Positions 6,341 to 12,798 of a stretch of 12,798 nucleotides of DNA are shown here, piece by piece; positions within the stretch are counted from its first letter, which is position 1, and each line of letters opens with the position of its first letter. Made by a program: the position numbers and the translations under genes. Source of the stretch: Bacteroidales bacterium UBA1179. Lineage in GTDB: Bacteria; Bacteroidota; Bacteroidia; Bacteroidales; Bacteroidaceae. Location: contig DBYT01000135.1 in assembly GCA_002309915.1 (NCBI GenBank), positions 1 to 12,798 on the forward strand. Reading direction: 5' to 3'. Below the pieces are notes generated by a model. It worked only from the letters and a program-made list of their open reading frames with translations, did not search any database and was not told the DNA's origin.

Positions 6341-7786
6341 TCAGGGAATGTTGCGCAGTATAGCCAGCAGATGGTCAAACACCATAGGAACGGTGGCAAG
6401 TTCCAGACGCTCGGATGGTGAGTGTACGCCGCGCAGTGTCGGGCCGATGGAAATCATATCCAGATCAGGATAAGATGTCAGGAACAAACCGCACTCCAGG
6501 CCGGCATGGATAGCCTTGACCTTGGGATCGTGTCCGAACAGCTCCTTATAGGTGCGGACCGATATATCCAGCAGTTCGGATTTGGGATTGGGAGCCCAGC
6601 CGGGATAGCCGTCGTTGCTTGTCACCTTGGCGCCGGCCAGACGGAAGCAGGCGGCAAGAGTAGCCTGCACTGCATACTTGCCGGACTCAACGCTACTGCG
6701 CTGGCTTGCCAACATTGTAACCTTACCCTCCTCTGTGCGGATACGAGCCAGGTTCGATGAAGTTTCAACCAGTCCCGGAACATCCATGCTCATAGCATAA
6801 ACACCGTTGAAGACAGCAAATACCGAACGTATGATATTGCGTGCCACGCCCTGCTCGATACACTCCGAAACAGCATCGGTACTCTCCATAAAGAACTTGA
6901 CCTCACGCTCGGTCACATGATATTCATCCTGTATTTCCGATGCAAACACGTTGAAATCAACGCGGATCTTCTCGCGGTCAGCAAACGGAACTGCTATCAC
7001 TGCCACAGCATCACGCGGTATTGCGTTGTGCAGGTTACCGCCGCTCAATGAAATCAGGTGCAGGTCATATTTGTCAAGGGCGCCATAAAGGAAACGCGCC
7101 AGTATCTTGTTGGCATTGGCAAAACCCTTGTCAATATCATCGCCCGAGTGGCCGCCGTGGAACTTGTCCACACCTACGCGCAGGAAGAAATATCCTGAAG
7201 GTACCGGCTCAGTCTTATAATCAAACTCAACAGAAGTATTGATACCACCTGCGCAGCCGATAAAGATCTCGCCCTCATCCTCCGAATCCAGGTTGATGAG
7301 CATCTTGCCGTTCATCATGCCGGGTTTGAGGTTCTCGGCACCGGTCAGACCCGTCTCCTCGGATACGGTAAAGAGGCACTCAACCGGACCGTGCTCAATC
7401 TCCTTGCTGTCCAGGACAGCCAGCGCCATGGCTATGCCCATGCCGTCATCGGCCCCCAGGGTGGTGCCGCGTGCCTTGAGCCAGCCGTCCTCAACGTAGG
7501 TCTCAATGGGCTGTGTCATGAAATCGTGGTCCAGGGTGGCATCCTTCTCGCAGACCATATCCTGATGAGCCTGCAGAATCACTGTCTGACGGTTCTCAAA
7601 TCCGGGGGTGGCGGGCTTGGAAATGAGCACGTTACCAACCTCATCCTTCTTTGCGGCAAGCCCACGGGTAGCGGCAAATGACATAAGGTACTCACCCATC
7701 TTCTCCTCTCGGCCCGATGGACGCGGAATCCTGCAGATTTCCAGGAAAAAGTCCATCACTCTCTTAGACCAGTCTATCTTTTCCAT
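6341..7786 (-). CDS. pepD: Aminoacyl-histidine dipeptidase (peptidase D, M20 family)
   Basis: A 481-residue cytosolic zinc dipeptidase of the PepD/carnosinase-like M20 group, close to the 485 residues of E. coli PepD; it cleaves Xaa-His and other unblocked dipeptides. Visible metal-site motifs in order: LQAHQDMV (His74, Asp76), LGADDGMG (Asp113), SEETG (catalytic Glu143, ligand Glu144), LDSEDEGE (Asp167) and GVHSPSE (His455). The N-terminal catalytic domain is interrupted by the lid/dimerisation insert between roughly residues 185 and 390, as in the family. The start is an ATG with a good Bacteroides-type promoter upstream. It is monocistronic: divergent from the small membrane protein gene at 7895 and closed by the hairpin at 6282-6310. 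Nothing unusual was found in it. Confidence 0.95.
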   Translation of the reverse strand: MEKIDWSKRVMDFFLEICRIPRPSGREEKMGEYLMSFAATRGLAAKKDEVGNVLISKPATPGFENRQTVILQAHQDMVCEKDATLDHDFMTQPIETYVEDGWLKARGTTLGADDGMGIAMALAVLDSKEIEHGPVECLFTVSEETGLTGAENLKPGMMNGKMLINLDSEDEGEIFIGCAGGINTSVEFDYKTEPVPSGYFFLRVGVDKFHGGHSGDDIDKGFANANKILARFLYGALDKYDLHLISLSGGNLHNAIPRDAVAVIAVPFADREKIRVDFNVFASEIQDEYHVTEREVKFFMESTDAVSECIEQGVARNIIRSVFAVFNGVYAMSMDVPGLVETSSNLARIRTEEGKVTMLASQRSSVESGKYAVQATLAACFRLAGAKVTSNDGYPGWAPNPKSELLDISVRTYKELFGHDPKVKAIHAGLECGLFLTSYPDLDMISIGPTLRGVHSPSERLELATVPMVFDHLLAILRNIP

Positions 7787-7837
7787 ATATATTTTAATAA
7801 ATTATAATAAAGTCTTAACAACTACAAAAATGCAATC

Positions 7838-7868
7838 CAAAATTACACTATTCTTGGCATTAATTCAA
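7838..7868 (-). promoter_or_regulatory. pepD promoter
   Basis: On the minus strand the -7 box TAATTTTG (7838-7845) matches TAnnTTTG, and a TTG (7866-7868) lies 20 bp upstream, the right distance for a Bacteroides -33 element. The predicted leader is about 45 bases and AT-rich. Confidence 0.55.
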
Positions 7869-7894
7869 CTAAAAAACATAACTTCGCGCCGCAT

Positions 7895-8101
7895 ATGTTG
7901 AAAACGTTTCTAACTGTTGTCCTATTACTTCTTGGCGCAATGCTTTTACTGTCTGTAAGCATTCTGCTTAAGAAGAACGGCAAATTCCCCAACATACACG
8001 TAGGGCGGAATCCTGCTATGAGAAAAAGGAACATAGGATGCGTTGAAGAGCAGGACAAAGAGGCTCAGAAGATTAATCCTCTGGCTGTAAATGAAAAGTA
8101 A
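7895..8101 (+). CDS. Conserved small single-pass membrane protein
   Basis: A 68-residue protein with one hydrophobic helix (about residues 4-25) and a basic cytoplasm-type tail containing GKFPNIHVGRNPAMRKRNIGC and a QDKEAQ segment. From memory, short proteins with this arrangement (helix, then FPNxHV, N-x-A-x-RK-x-x-I-x-C, QDxEA) recur in Bacteroidales as hypothetical proteins; no function is known to me. The pattern of an ATG start, conserved-looking motif and genuine stop, plus placement 18 bp before the OmpH-like gene on the same strand, supports a real gene and co-transcription. The single Cys in the I-G-C motif could be functional, but this is speculation. A weak -7-like TAACTTCG (7879-7886) lies 8 bp before the start. 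Confidence 0.75.
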   Translation: MLKTFLTVVLLLLGAMLLLSVSILLKKNGKFPNIHVGRNPAMRKRNIGCVEEQDKEAQKINPLAVNEK

Positions 8102-8119
8102 ATAATTGAATTTAGCTAT

Positions 8120-8698
8120 ATGAACTTCAAATCAGTTTCATCATTCGTACTGTCATCAGTATTGGTATTAGGTTTCACCCAGTGCTCACAGCAGGCAGCT
8201 GCTCCCCAGCAGCAGGCTCCCATCGCCGTTTCAGGCCTTAAGATCGCCTACATTGACGTTGATTCACTCCTGGCCAACTACACATTCTATCAGGATCTTG
8301 CCGAGGAGATGACCCGCAAGGAGGAGAACTACCGCCTGGCCCTGACCGAGGAGGCCAACAAGTGGCAGAAGGATGTTGAGGCTCATCAGAAGAAGATAGC
8401 CAACAGCGTTTATTCATCAGTTGAGCGCGCCCAGTCTGAGGAGAACAGACTTGCCAAGAGACAGCAGGCACTCCAGGAGAAGAGTGACAAGTACACCCAG
8501 GAACTCCTGGCCGAGAGAGACGCCAACTCACAGAAAATCAGCGAGACGGTTGACAATTTCGTAAAGGAATACAACAAGACTCACGGCTTCAACATGATCA
8601 TCAGCAAGGCCAGTCTGCTTTATGCCGATGAGGCTCTCAACATCACAGCCCAGATTCTGGAAGGTCTGAACGCCGCTTACAACCAGACAGCAAAGTAA
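8120..8698 (+). CDS. OmpH/Skp-family periplasmic chaperone-like lipoprotein
   Basis: A 192-residue protein of the OmpH/Skp family, whose members are periplasmic chaperones for unfolded outer-membrane proteins. After the signal region comes a Gln/Ala/Pro-rich linker (23-36), then the family's first strand LKIAYIDVDSLLANYTFY (about 40-57), a long charged helical region (about 60-150) that would form the tentacle-like coiled coil, and a closing segment with KTHGFNMIISKASLLYADEALNIT (about 154-178), matching the family pattern of a final strand followed by 'D-x-T' helices. Residues FTQC (19-22) form a poor lipobox: Gln at -1 is atypical, so lipidation is likely but not certain. It follows the small membrane protein gene by 18 bp and is closed by a strong terminator. 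Skp-type assignment is by family; client proteins are unknown, though outer-membrane barrels are encoded nearby. Confidence 0.88.
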   Translation: MNFKSVSSFVLSSVLVLGFTQCSQQAAAPQQQAPIAVSGLKIAYIDVDSLLANYTFYQDLAEEMTRKEENYRLALTEEANKWQKDVEAHQKKIANSVYSSVERAQSEENRLAKRQQALQEKSDKYTQELLAERDANSQKISETVDNFVKEYNKTHGFNMIISKASLLYADEALNITAQILEGLNAAYNQTAK

Positions 8699-8717
8699 AA
8701 AACAGAATAACCAAAGC

Positions 8718-8752
8718 AAAAAAGGTCATCCCGATCAAGGATGACCTTTTTT
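8718..8752 (+). terminator. Terminator after the OmpH-like gene
   Basis: A 14-bp perfect stem (8718-8731 with 8739-8752) with a 7-base loop, beginning in an A-run and ending in six T, 20 bp after the stop codon. It is a textbook intrinsic terminator and works symmetrically. Confidence 0.9.
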
Positions 8753-8779
8753 ATTTACCTTTACAAAAAATTCAAGTTT

Positions 8780-10138
8780 ATGAGAATCCTGAAGTTTATC
8801 ATTGTTGCAGCCGTTCTGGCCTGCGTTCCTTTTACAGTAAGTGCACAATTCATGTTTGGTGGCGGTAACCGCGCAGCACAGGACAGCCTGCGCAAGATTG
8901 CAGCGGCCGATTACGCCGATATGCTGGCCAAGGTGGGCGTCGGAGAGCCCCGTGAGGGCCGTCAGCCCAACAGCCCCGATGAGAGCAAGCATCCCAACTA
9001 TGACGAGCTCACAGCCAACCCCTACCCCTTCTATCCCGATCCTCTGATAACCGAGAGCGGCAAGAAGGTAACCAGCGCCAAGATGTGGAACAAGGTGCGC
9101 CGTCCCGAGATAGTAAAACTCTTTGAGGACAATGTCTACGGCCGCATCCCCGAAAACACACCGTCAGTAAAATGGGAGGTTACCAGCGAGGAGAAGAAGG
9201 AATTTGCCGGCACACCCGTAGTGGTACGCATGCTCAAGGGCGTGGTTGACAACTCCAGCTACCCCGCCATCACGGTCGAGATCCAGGCCAACGTAGTATA
9301 TCCCGAGGGCAAGCAGAACCTGCCCGTAATCATAGAGTTCGGATTCGGCGGCGGTGACCCCACACGCGTACGCGGCAACCAGAAATCCTGGCAGCAGATG
9401 GTAATAGAGCGCGGTTGGGCCGCAGCCACCATCAACCCCTCTTCCATCCAGGCCGATGCCGGATCAGGCCTTACCAACGGTATCATCGGACTCTGCAACA
9501 AGGGTGAGTTCCGTCAGCCCACTGACTGGGGTTCACTCCGCGCATGGGGATGGGGCCTGTCACGTCTGATTGACTACTTTGAGACCGATAAGACATTCGA
9601 TGCCACCAAGTGCGCCATCGAGGGCGTATCACGATACGGCAAGGCATCGCTCGTAGCAATGGCTTTTGAGGAGCGCATAGCAGCAGGATTCATTGCCTCA
9701 TCAGGCAAGGCCGGCGCAGCAGGATGGCGTCGTGACTGCGGTGAGAGCATCGGCAACATAGTATCAAACGAGGAGTACCACTGGGTATGCGGAAACCTCA
9801 TCAAATACGGCACAGACCCCTATACCGAGAATGACCTGCCCGTTGACCAGCATGAACTTATCGCCCTGTGCGCACCGCGTGCATGCTTCATCTCCACCGG
9901 CAGCTGGAACGGCGACAAGTGGCAGGATGTGGTAGGTTCGTTCATATCGGCCTCAAAGGCATCGCCCGTATATGAGCTGTTCGGCTACAAGGGCGTAGGC
10001 ACAGACCTCTTCCCCGGCATGGACAACGGCCTGATGGACGGTCGCCTGACCTACCGCCAGCACCACGGAGGCCACGAAGCCGGACCCAACTGGCCCTTCT
10101 TCCTGGACTTCTTTGAGCGCGAAGTCGTTAACAAATAA
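8780..10138 (+). CDS. Secreted CE15 glucuronoyl-esterase-like hydrolase
   Basis: A 452-residue alpha/beta hydrolase resembling bacterial carbohydrate esterase family 15, which cleave ester bonds between glucuronic acid on xylan and lignin alcohols. The start is the ATG at 8780; the frame is open 13 codons further but would enter the upstream terminator. A Sec signal peptide ends at VSA-Q (about 22). Evidence: nucleophile motif GVSRYGK (Ser284, with the CE15-typical Arg-x-Gly-Lys), NEEYHWVCGNLIKYG, WNGDKWQDVVGSF, and a C-terminal GGHEAGPNWPFFLDF whose His432 is the likely catalytic base. The region where canonical CE15 enzymes carry the acid Glu, about 23 residues after the Ser, reads IASSGKAG with no acid; Asp379 or Asp383 in the later loop is an alternative. 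No polysaccharide-utilisation genes lie nearby. Activity on lignin-carbohydrate esters is inferred from family. Confidence 0.85.
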   Translation: MRILKFIIVAAVLACVPFTVSAQFMFGGGNRAAQDSLRKIAAADYADMLAKVGVGEPREGRQPNSPDESKHPNYDELTANPYPFYPDPLITESGKKVTSAKMWNKVRRPEIVKLFEDNVYGRIPENTPSVKWEVTSEEKKEFAGTPVVVRMLKGVVDNSSYPAITVEIQANVVYPEGKQNLPVIIEFGFGGGDPTRVRGNQKSWQQMVIERGWAAATINPSSIQADAGSGLTNGIIGLCNKGEFRQPTDWGSLRAWGWGLSRLIDYFETDKTFDATKCAIEGVSRYGKASLVAMAFEERIAAGFIASSGKAGAAGWRRDCGESIGNIVSNEEYHWVCGNLIKYGTDPYTENDLPVDQHELIALCAPRACFISTGSWNGDKWQDVVGSFISASKASPVYELFGYKGVGTDLFPGMDNGLMDGRLTYRQHHGGHEAGPNWPFFLDFFEREVVNK

Positions 10139-10175
10139 ACCTAACAATCGTCTTATAGGTAGAAACACTTAAAAG

Positions 10176-10973
10176 ATGACAGTTATGAAACGGAGAATGA
10201 TGATGATTGGCATTGCAGTTGCAGCGCTTCTGCTTTGCACCGAGAGTGTTCAGGCCCAGTCCAGAACTATCCGCAGGGAACGCACCCCTCAGCGCGTAGA
10301 TGACCGTTACATTGACCGTCCCGATCCACGCCGCTCACGTAATGCTGCAGTTCCCGTTCCCGAGCGTCCACGCATAAAAGTAGTTGACAATGAGGTGATC
10401 CGTTCTTTCGACCGCGAGAGATATGACTCCAACCGTCTCAAGATGGCCGATATGATATTCAGCACCGACGGTTTCATGACCACAGCACAGATAACACGTG
10501 TAGCCCAGGCATTTGACTATGACAGCAACCGCGTAAAGTTCCTCAAGAACGCATACCGCAACTGTGTTGATCCTTACAACTACTACATGGTTCTGGGTAC
10601 GCTTGACTACAGCAGCAGTCGTGAGAAGATCATAAGCTACGTACTTGACGAGAAGGAGAATATGCTCCGCCGCACCGATATGGTTCGCAAGGTCAGTTCA
10701 TCGGACATGACAGCCATCATCAAGGCGCTCAAGAACGAGAGTTTTGATTCCACACGCGAGAAGCTTGCCAGAATGATTGTATGCGGCAGCCTGCTCACCT
10801 CACGTCAGATTGCAGACATGGCCAAGACATTCTCATTTGACAGCCGTCGCGCGGATTTCCTGCTTTACGCATATGAATTCTGTGCCGATCCCCAGAACTA
10901 CACAATCGCAGCCAATACGCTCGATTACAGCAGCAGCCGCAATGAACTGATGCGTAAGATATCACGCAGGTAA
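10176..10973 (+). CDS. Secreted protein with two DUF4476 repeats
   Basis: A 265-residue protein with a Sec signal peptide (hydrophobic core about 11-21, cleavage after VQA at 27) and an Arg/Pro-rich, probably disordered linker to about residue 75. The rest is two tandem domains, 83-157 and 190-262, each with three [FY]-[DS]-S-x-R motifs: at 83, 115 and 145, then 190, 221 and 251. These are spaced about 30 residues apart within a domain. The DPxNYxxxxxTLDYSSSR segment of both units is typical of DUF4476, a domain found mainly in Bacteroidota with no known function. ATGs at 10176 and 10185 are both possible; the second gives a more conventional basic N-terminus. It lies 37 bp after the esterase gene, may share its transcript, and is closed by the terminator at 10991-11026. 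Confidence 0.85.
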   Translation: MTVMKRRMMMIGIAVAALLLCTESVQAQSRTIRRERTPQRVDDRYIDRPDPRRSRNAAVPVPERPRIKVVDNEVIRSFDRERYDSNRLKMADMIFSTDGFMTTAQITRVAQAFDYDSNRVKFLKNAYRNCVDPYNYYMVLGTLDYSSSREKIISYVLDEKENMLRRTDMVRKVSSSDMTAIIKALKNESFDSTREKLARMIVCGSLLTSRQIADMAKTFSFDSRRADFLLYAYEFCADPQNYTIAANTLDYSSSRNELMRKISRR

Positions 10974-10990
10974 GACTATCAACAGATACA

Positions 10991-11026
10991 AAAAAAGACG
11001 GGACTCGCAGGAGCCCCGTCTTTTTT
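10991..11026. terminator. Bidirectional terminator between convergent genes
   Basis: Arms 10991-11006 and 11011-11026 pair over 16 positions with one A-C mismatch, around a GCAG loop, with an A-run at one end and a T-run at the other. It ends transcription of the DUF4476 gene (plus) and of the prs-TlpA unit (minus; stop at 11039). Confidence 0.9.
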
Positions 11027-11038
11027 ATATAATGTCTT

Positions 11039-12157
11039 TTACTGACGGCTGAAAAAGTCTTCCAATGCCTCCTCCAGTTCCTGGTCGCGAAGGTCACGGC
11101 CTATGATGGTGCCGTCTGAGTCAATCAGGAATGTGCAGGGGATTGCTGCAACAGTATACTTGACAGCGGCTGAGTTCTGAGCATCCTCAACACCGTTCCA
11201 CAACTGAACCCAGTTCATACCGTTATCCTTTACTGCCTTGATCCACTCGTCGGTTTCATCATCAACTGATACACTTACAATCTCGAATCCTTTTGAATGG
11301 AACTTCTTGTAAGCAGCCTTCAGATTGGGAATCTCATTGAGGCAGGGAGTGCACCAACTTGCCCAGAAATCCAGCAGAACAACCTTGTTCTTACCTACGT
11401 AATCAGAGAATTTGGCCTTTCCGTCAAAGCTGTTCTTCTTGTCAAGGATAGAAGCCTCAAAATCAATGTAAGGATTACCCAGGCTGGTAGCCATCTGAGC
11501 CTTTGTCATGGCGGTGAGCTGCATCAATGCGATATCCTGACCGAACGTGGGAGCAAGCTTCTCAAGAAGACCCATGATAACCTCCGGCTCAAGCAGGCTG
11601 TAATTGTCCATGAGCTGCTGATAACCGTAGAACTTATCGGCATTCTCCTCAATGCTCTGGGCCAGAAGAGCGGCGAAACGCTCCTGAAGGTCACCCATCT
11701 GTCTGTAGAATACGGCAGGGTCACCGTTAGTGGCAAGAGTCATACGGATCTTATCCTCAAGCTCATCGGCCTCATCATTGAAGACCTCGGTGTCGTCATA
11801 GAACTTCTGGAAGGCGTCGTTGTTGGGAGTACCTGCAAGATACTGATTTCCGCTCTCCACGTCAATCAGTACAGTTACTGTTCCCCTCTCAAGGAACAAC
11901 TGGCAGCCTCTCATCATATCTTCTACCTCAAATGTGATGACAGCCACCTGTGCGGTATCAGTCTGACCCTTGAAGGTAAACTTGCCGTTCTTGACTACGG
12001 TTGAATCCAAAGTATTCAGACCGTCATACTCAAGTGCGCTGAGCAATACAACGCTACCGTCTTCCAAGCCCTGGATTTCTCCCTTTATCTTGTATGAATC
12101 CTTACCGCATGAAACCAGCAGTACCAGTGCAAGTAAGGCGAACAGTATCCTTTTCAT
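11039..12157 (-). CDS. TlpA-like thioredoxin lipoprotein with N-terminal DUF4369
   Basis: A 372-residue lipoprotein: signal peptide with lipobox LVSC (Cys17), an N-terminal DUF4369-like beta domain (about 20-115, starting YKIKGEIQGLEDGSVVLL), a helical linker (about 115-225), then a thioredoxin-fold redoxin domain (about 230-372). The active site is WASWCTPC (Cys269, Cys272), with the cis-proline at 340 in AAIPCTFLID. It would act as a periplasmic thiol:disulfide exchanger of the TlpA/ResA type, probably reducing, but client and electron donor are not shown. Cys341 directly after the cis-proline is less usual than the Thr commonly found there. It starts 3 bp after the prs stop on the same strand, so the two are almost certainly co-transcribed and possibly coupled. 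Confidence 0.93.
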   Translation of the reverse strand: MKRILFALLALVLLVSCGKDSYKIKGEIQGLEDGSVVLLSALEYDGLNTLDSTVVKNGKFTFKGQTDTAQVAVITFEVEDMMRGCQLFLERGTVTVLIDVESGNQYLAGTPNNDAFQKFYDDTEVFNDEADELEDKIRMTLATNGDPAVFYRQMGDLQERFAALLAQSIEENADKFYGYQQLMDNYSLLEPEVIMGLLEKLAPTFGQDIALMQLTAMTKAQMATSLGNPYIDFEASILDKKNSFDGKAKFSDYVGKNKVVLLDFWASWCTPCLNEIPNLKAAYKKFHSKGFEIVSVSVDDETDEWIKAVKDNGMNWVQLWNGVEDAQNSAAVKYTVAAIPCTFLIDSDGTIIGRDLRDQELEEALEDFFSRQ

Positions 12158-12160
12158 AAA

Positions 12161-12798
12161 TTACTTGATTAAATATTGTGAACTGATTGATTCGTTACTG
12201 ATGACCCTGCGGATAGTCTCGGCGAACATCTGTGCTACAGAGAGCTGCTTGAGTTTCTTGCAGGGGATTGAGTTACGGTAAGGTATGCTGTTGGTGAAAA
12301 TGATCTCCTCGAGTTGTGAGTTGTCCACGCGAACGGGAGCATCACCTGACATAACGCAGTGTGAAGCAAGGGCGCGTACAGACTTGGCACCGGCCTCCAT
12401 CATGACATCACCGGCCTTGCAGATTGTACCGGCTGTATCAACGATATCATCTACAATAACCACGTTCTTACCCTGTACGTCACCGATAATGCGGATGTCA
12501 TCAACCACATTGGCGCGGGTACGTGTCTTCTGGCAGAGTACCAGAGGCACATCCAGGAACTTGGCGTATGCACTGGCACGCTTACTGCCGCCTACATCAG
12601 GGGCAGCCATAACCAGCTCATCCAGCTTGAGGCTCTGGATATAAGGCAGGAACACCATCGATGCATACAGATGGTCAACGGGAACATCAAAGAAACCCTG
12701 AATCTGGTCTGCGTGAAGGTCCATGGTGATCAGACGGTCAATACCGGCGGTGCTGAGCATATCGGCCACCAACTTGGCGCCTATTGATACACGCGGCT
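12161..12798 (-). CDS. prs: Ribose-phosphate pyrophosphokinase (PRPP synthetase), 5'-truncated
   Basis: The frame is open to the window edge, so about 212 C-terminal residues of a protein usually near 315 long are seen. The enzyme transfers pyrophosphate from ATP to ribose-5-phosphate, giving PRPP for nucleotide, histidine and tryptophan synthesis. Hallmarks: ITMDLHADQIQGFFDVPVDH (catalytic/nucleotide region), APDVGGSKRASAYAK (flexible and substrate loop) and VVIVDDIVDTAGTI, the PRPP-binding loop common to type I phosphoribosyltransferases. The visible sequence reads straight through an in-frame TTG at 12772, which is a Leu codon and not the start, since PRVSIGAK precedes it. It heads a two-gene unit with the TlpA-like lipoprotein. 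Confidence 0.96.
   Translation of the reverse strand, partial: PRVSIGAKLVADMLSTAGIDRLITMDLHADQIQGFFDVPVDHLYASMVFLPYIQSLKLDELVMAAPDVGGSKRASAYAKFLDVPLVLCQKTRTRANVVDDIRIIGDVQGKNVVIVDDIVDTAGTICKAGDVMMEAGAKSVRALASHCVMSGDAPVRVDNSQLEEIIFTNSIPYRNSIPCKKLKQLSVAQMFAETIRRVISNESISSQYLIK

Noticed and set aside
8741..8779. N-terminal extension of the esterase
   Set aside because: It begins inside the terminator hairpin of the preceding gene and adds residues before an already complete signal peptide.
11297..12004. 235-codon plus-strand frame opposite the TlpA-like gene
   Set aside because: Antisense shadow of a clearly real gene; no signal peptide, motif or promoter supports it.

Overview
The window looks like chromosomal DNA of a member of the Bacteroidota, most likely order Bacteroidales. 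The support is the gene content (class III fructose-1,6-bisphosphatase, a DUF4369-TlpA lipoprotein, a DUF4476 protein, an OmpH/Skp-like lipoprotein), the absence of obvious Shine-Dalgarno sequences, and several TAnnTTTG -7 boxes of the Bacteroides type just upstream of start codons. No species can be named from sequence alone. There are no tRNA or rRNA genes, no CRISPR array and no transposase.

Layout. (1) 1-462: 3' end of hisB (histidine synthesis), followed by a compact 140-bp palindromic element with 18-bp inverted ends. (2) 636-1855 and 3895-6246, minus strand: three paralogous copies of a two-gene cassette, each a small outer-membrane beta-barrel protein followed within 2-5 bp by a small lipoprotein. 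Copies B and C form one tight four-gene operon. Copy A lies beyond the oppositely oriented gluconeogenic gene fbp (1922-3880) and has its own promoter, back to back with that of fbp. (3) 6341-7786, minus: pepD dipeptidase, whose terminator abuts the promoter of the cassette operon. (4) 7895-10973, plus: a small one-helix membrane protein, an OmpH/Skp-like lipoprotein with a strong terminator, a CE15 glucuronoyl-esterase-like secreted hydrolase, and a secreted protein with two DUF4476 repeats. (5) 11039-12798, minus: a TlpA-like thioredoxin lipoprotein 3 bp downstream of prs (PRPP synthetase, 5' end outside the window).

The housekeeping genes (hisB, fbp, pepD, prs) are ordinary. The part worth attention is the triplicated barrel plus lipoprotein cassette. 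The members are clearly homologous to each other but strongly diverged, keep a fixed gene order and junction, and are visibly more AT-rich than their neighbours. I do not recognise either family. An envelope module with an outer-membrane barrel and a partner lipoprotein is the simplest reading, but its function is unknown. No intergenic stretch exceeds 175 bp.
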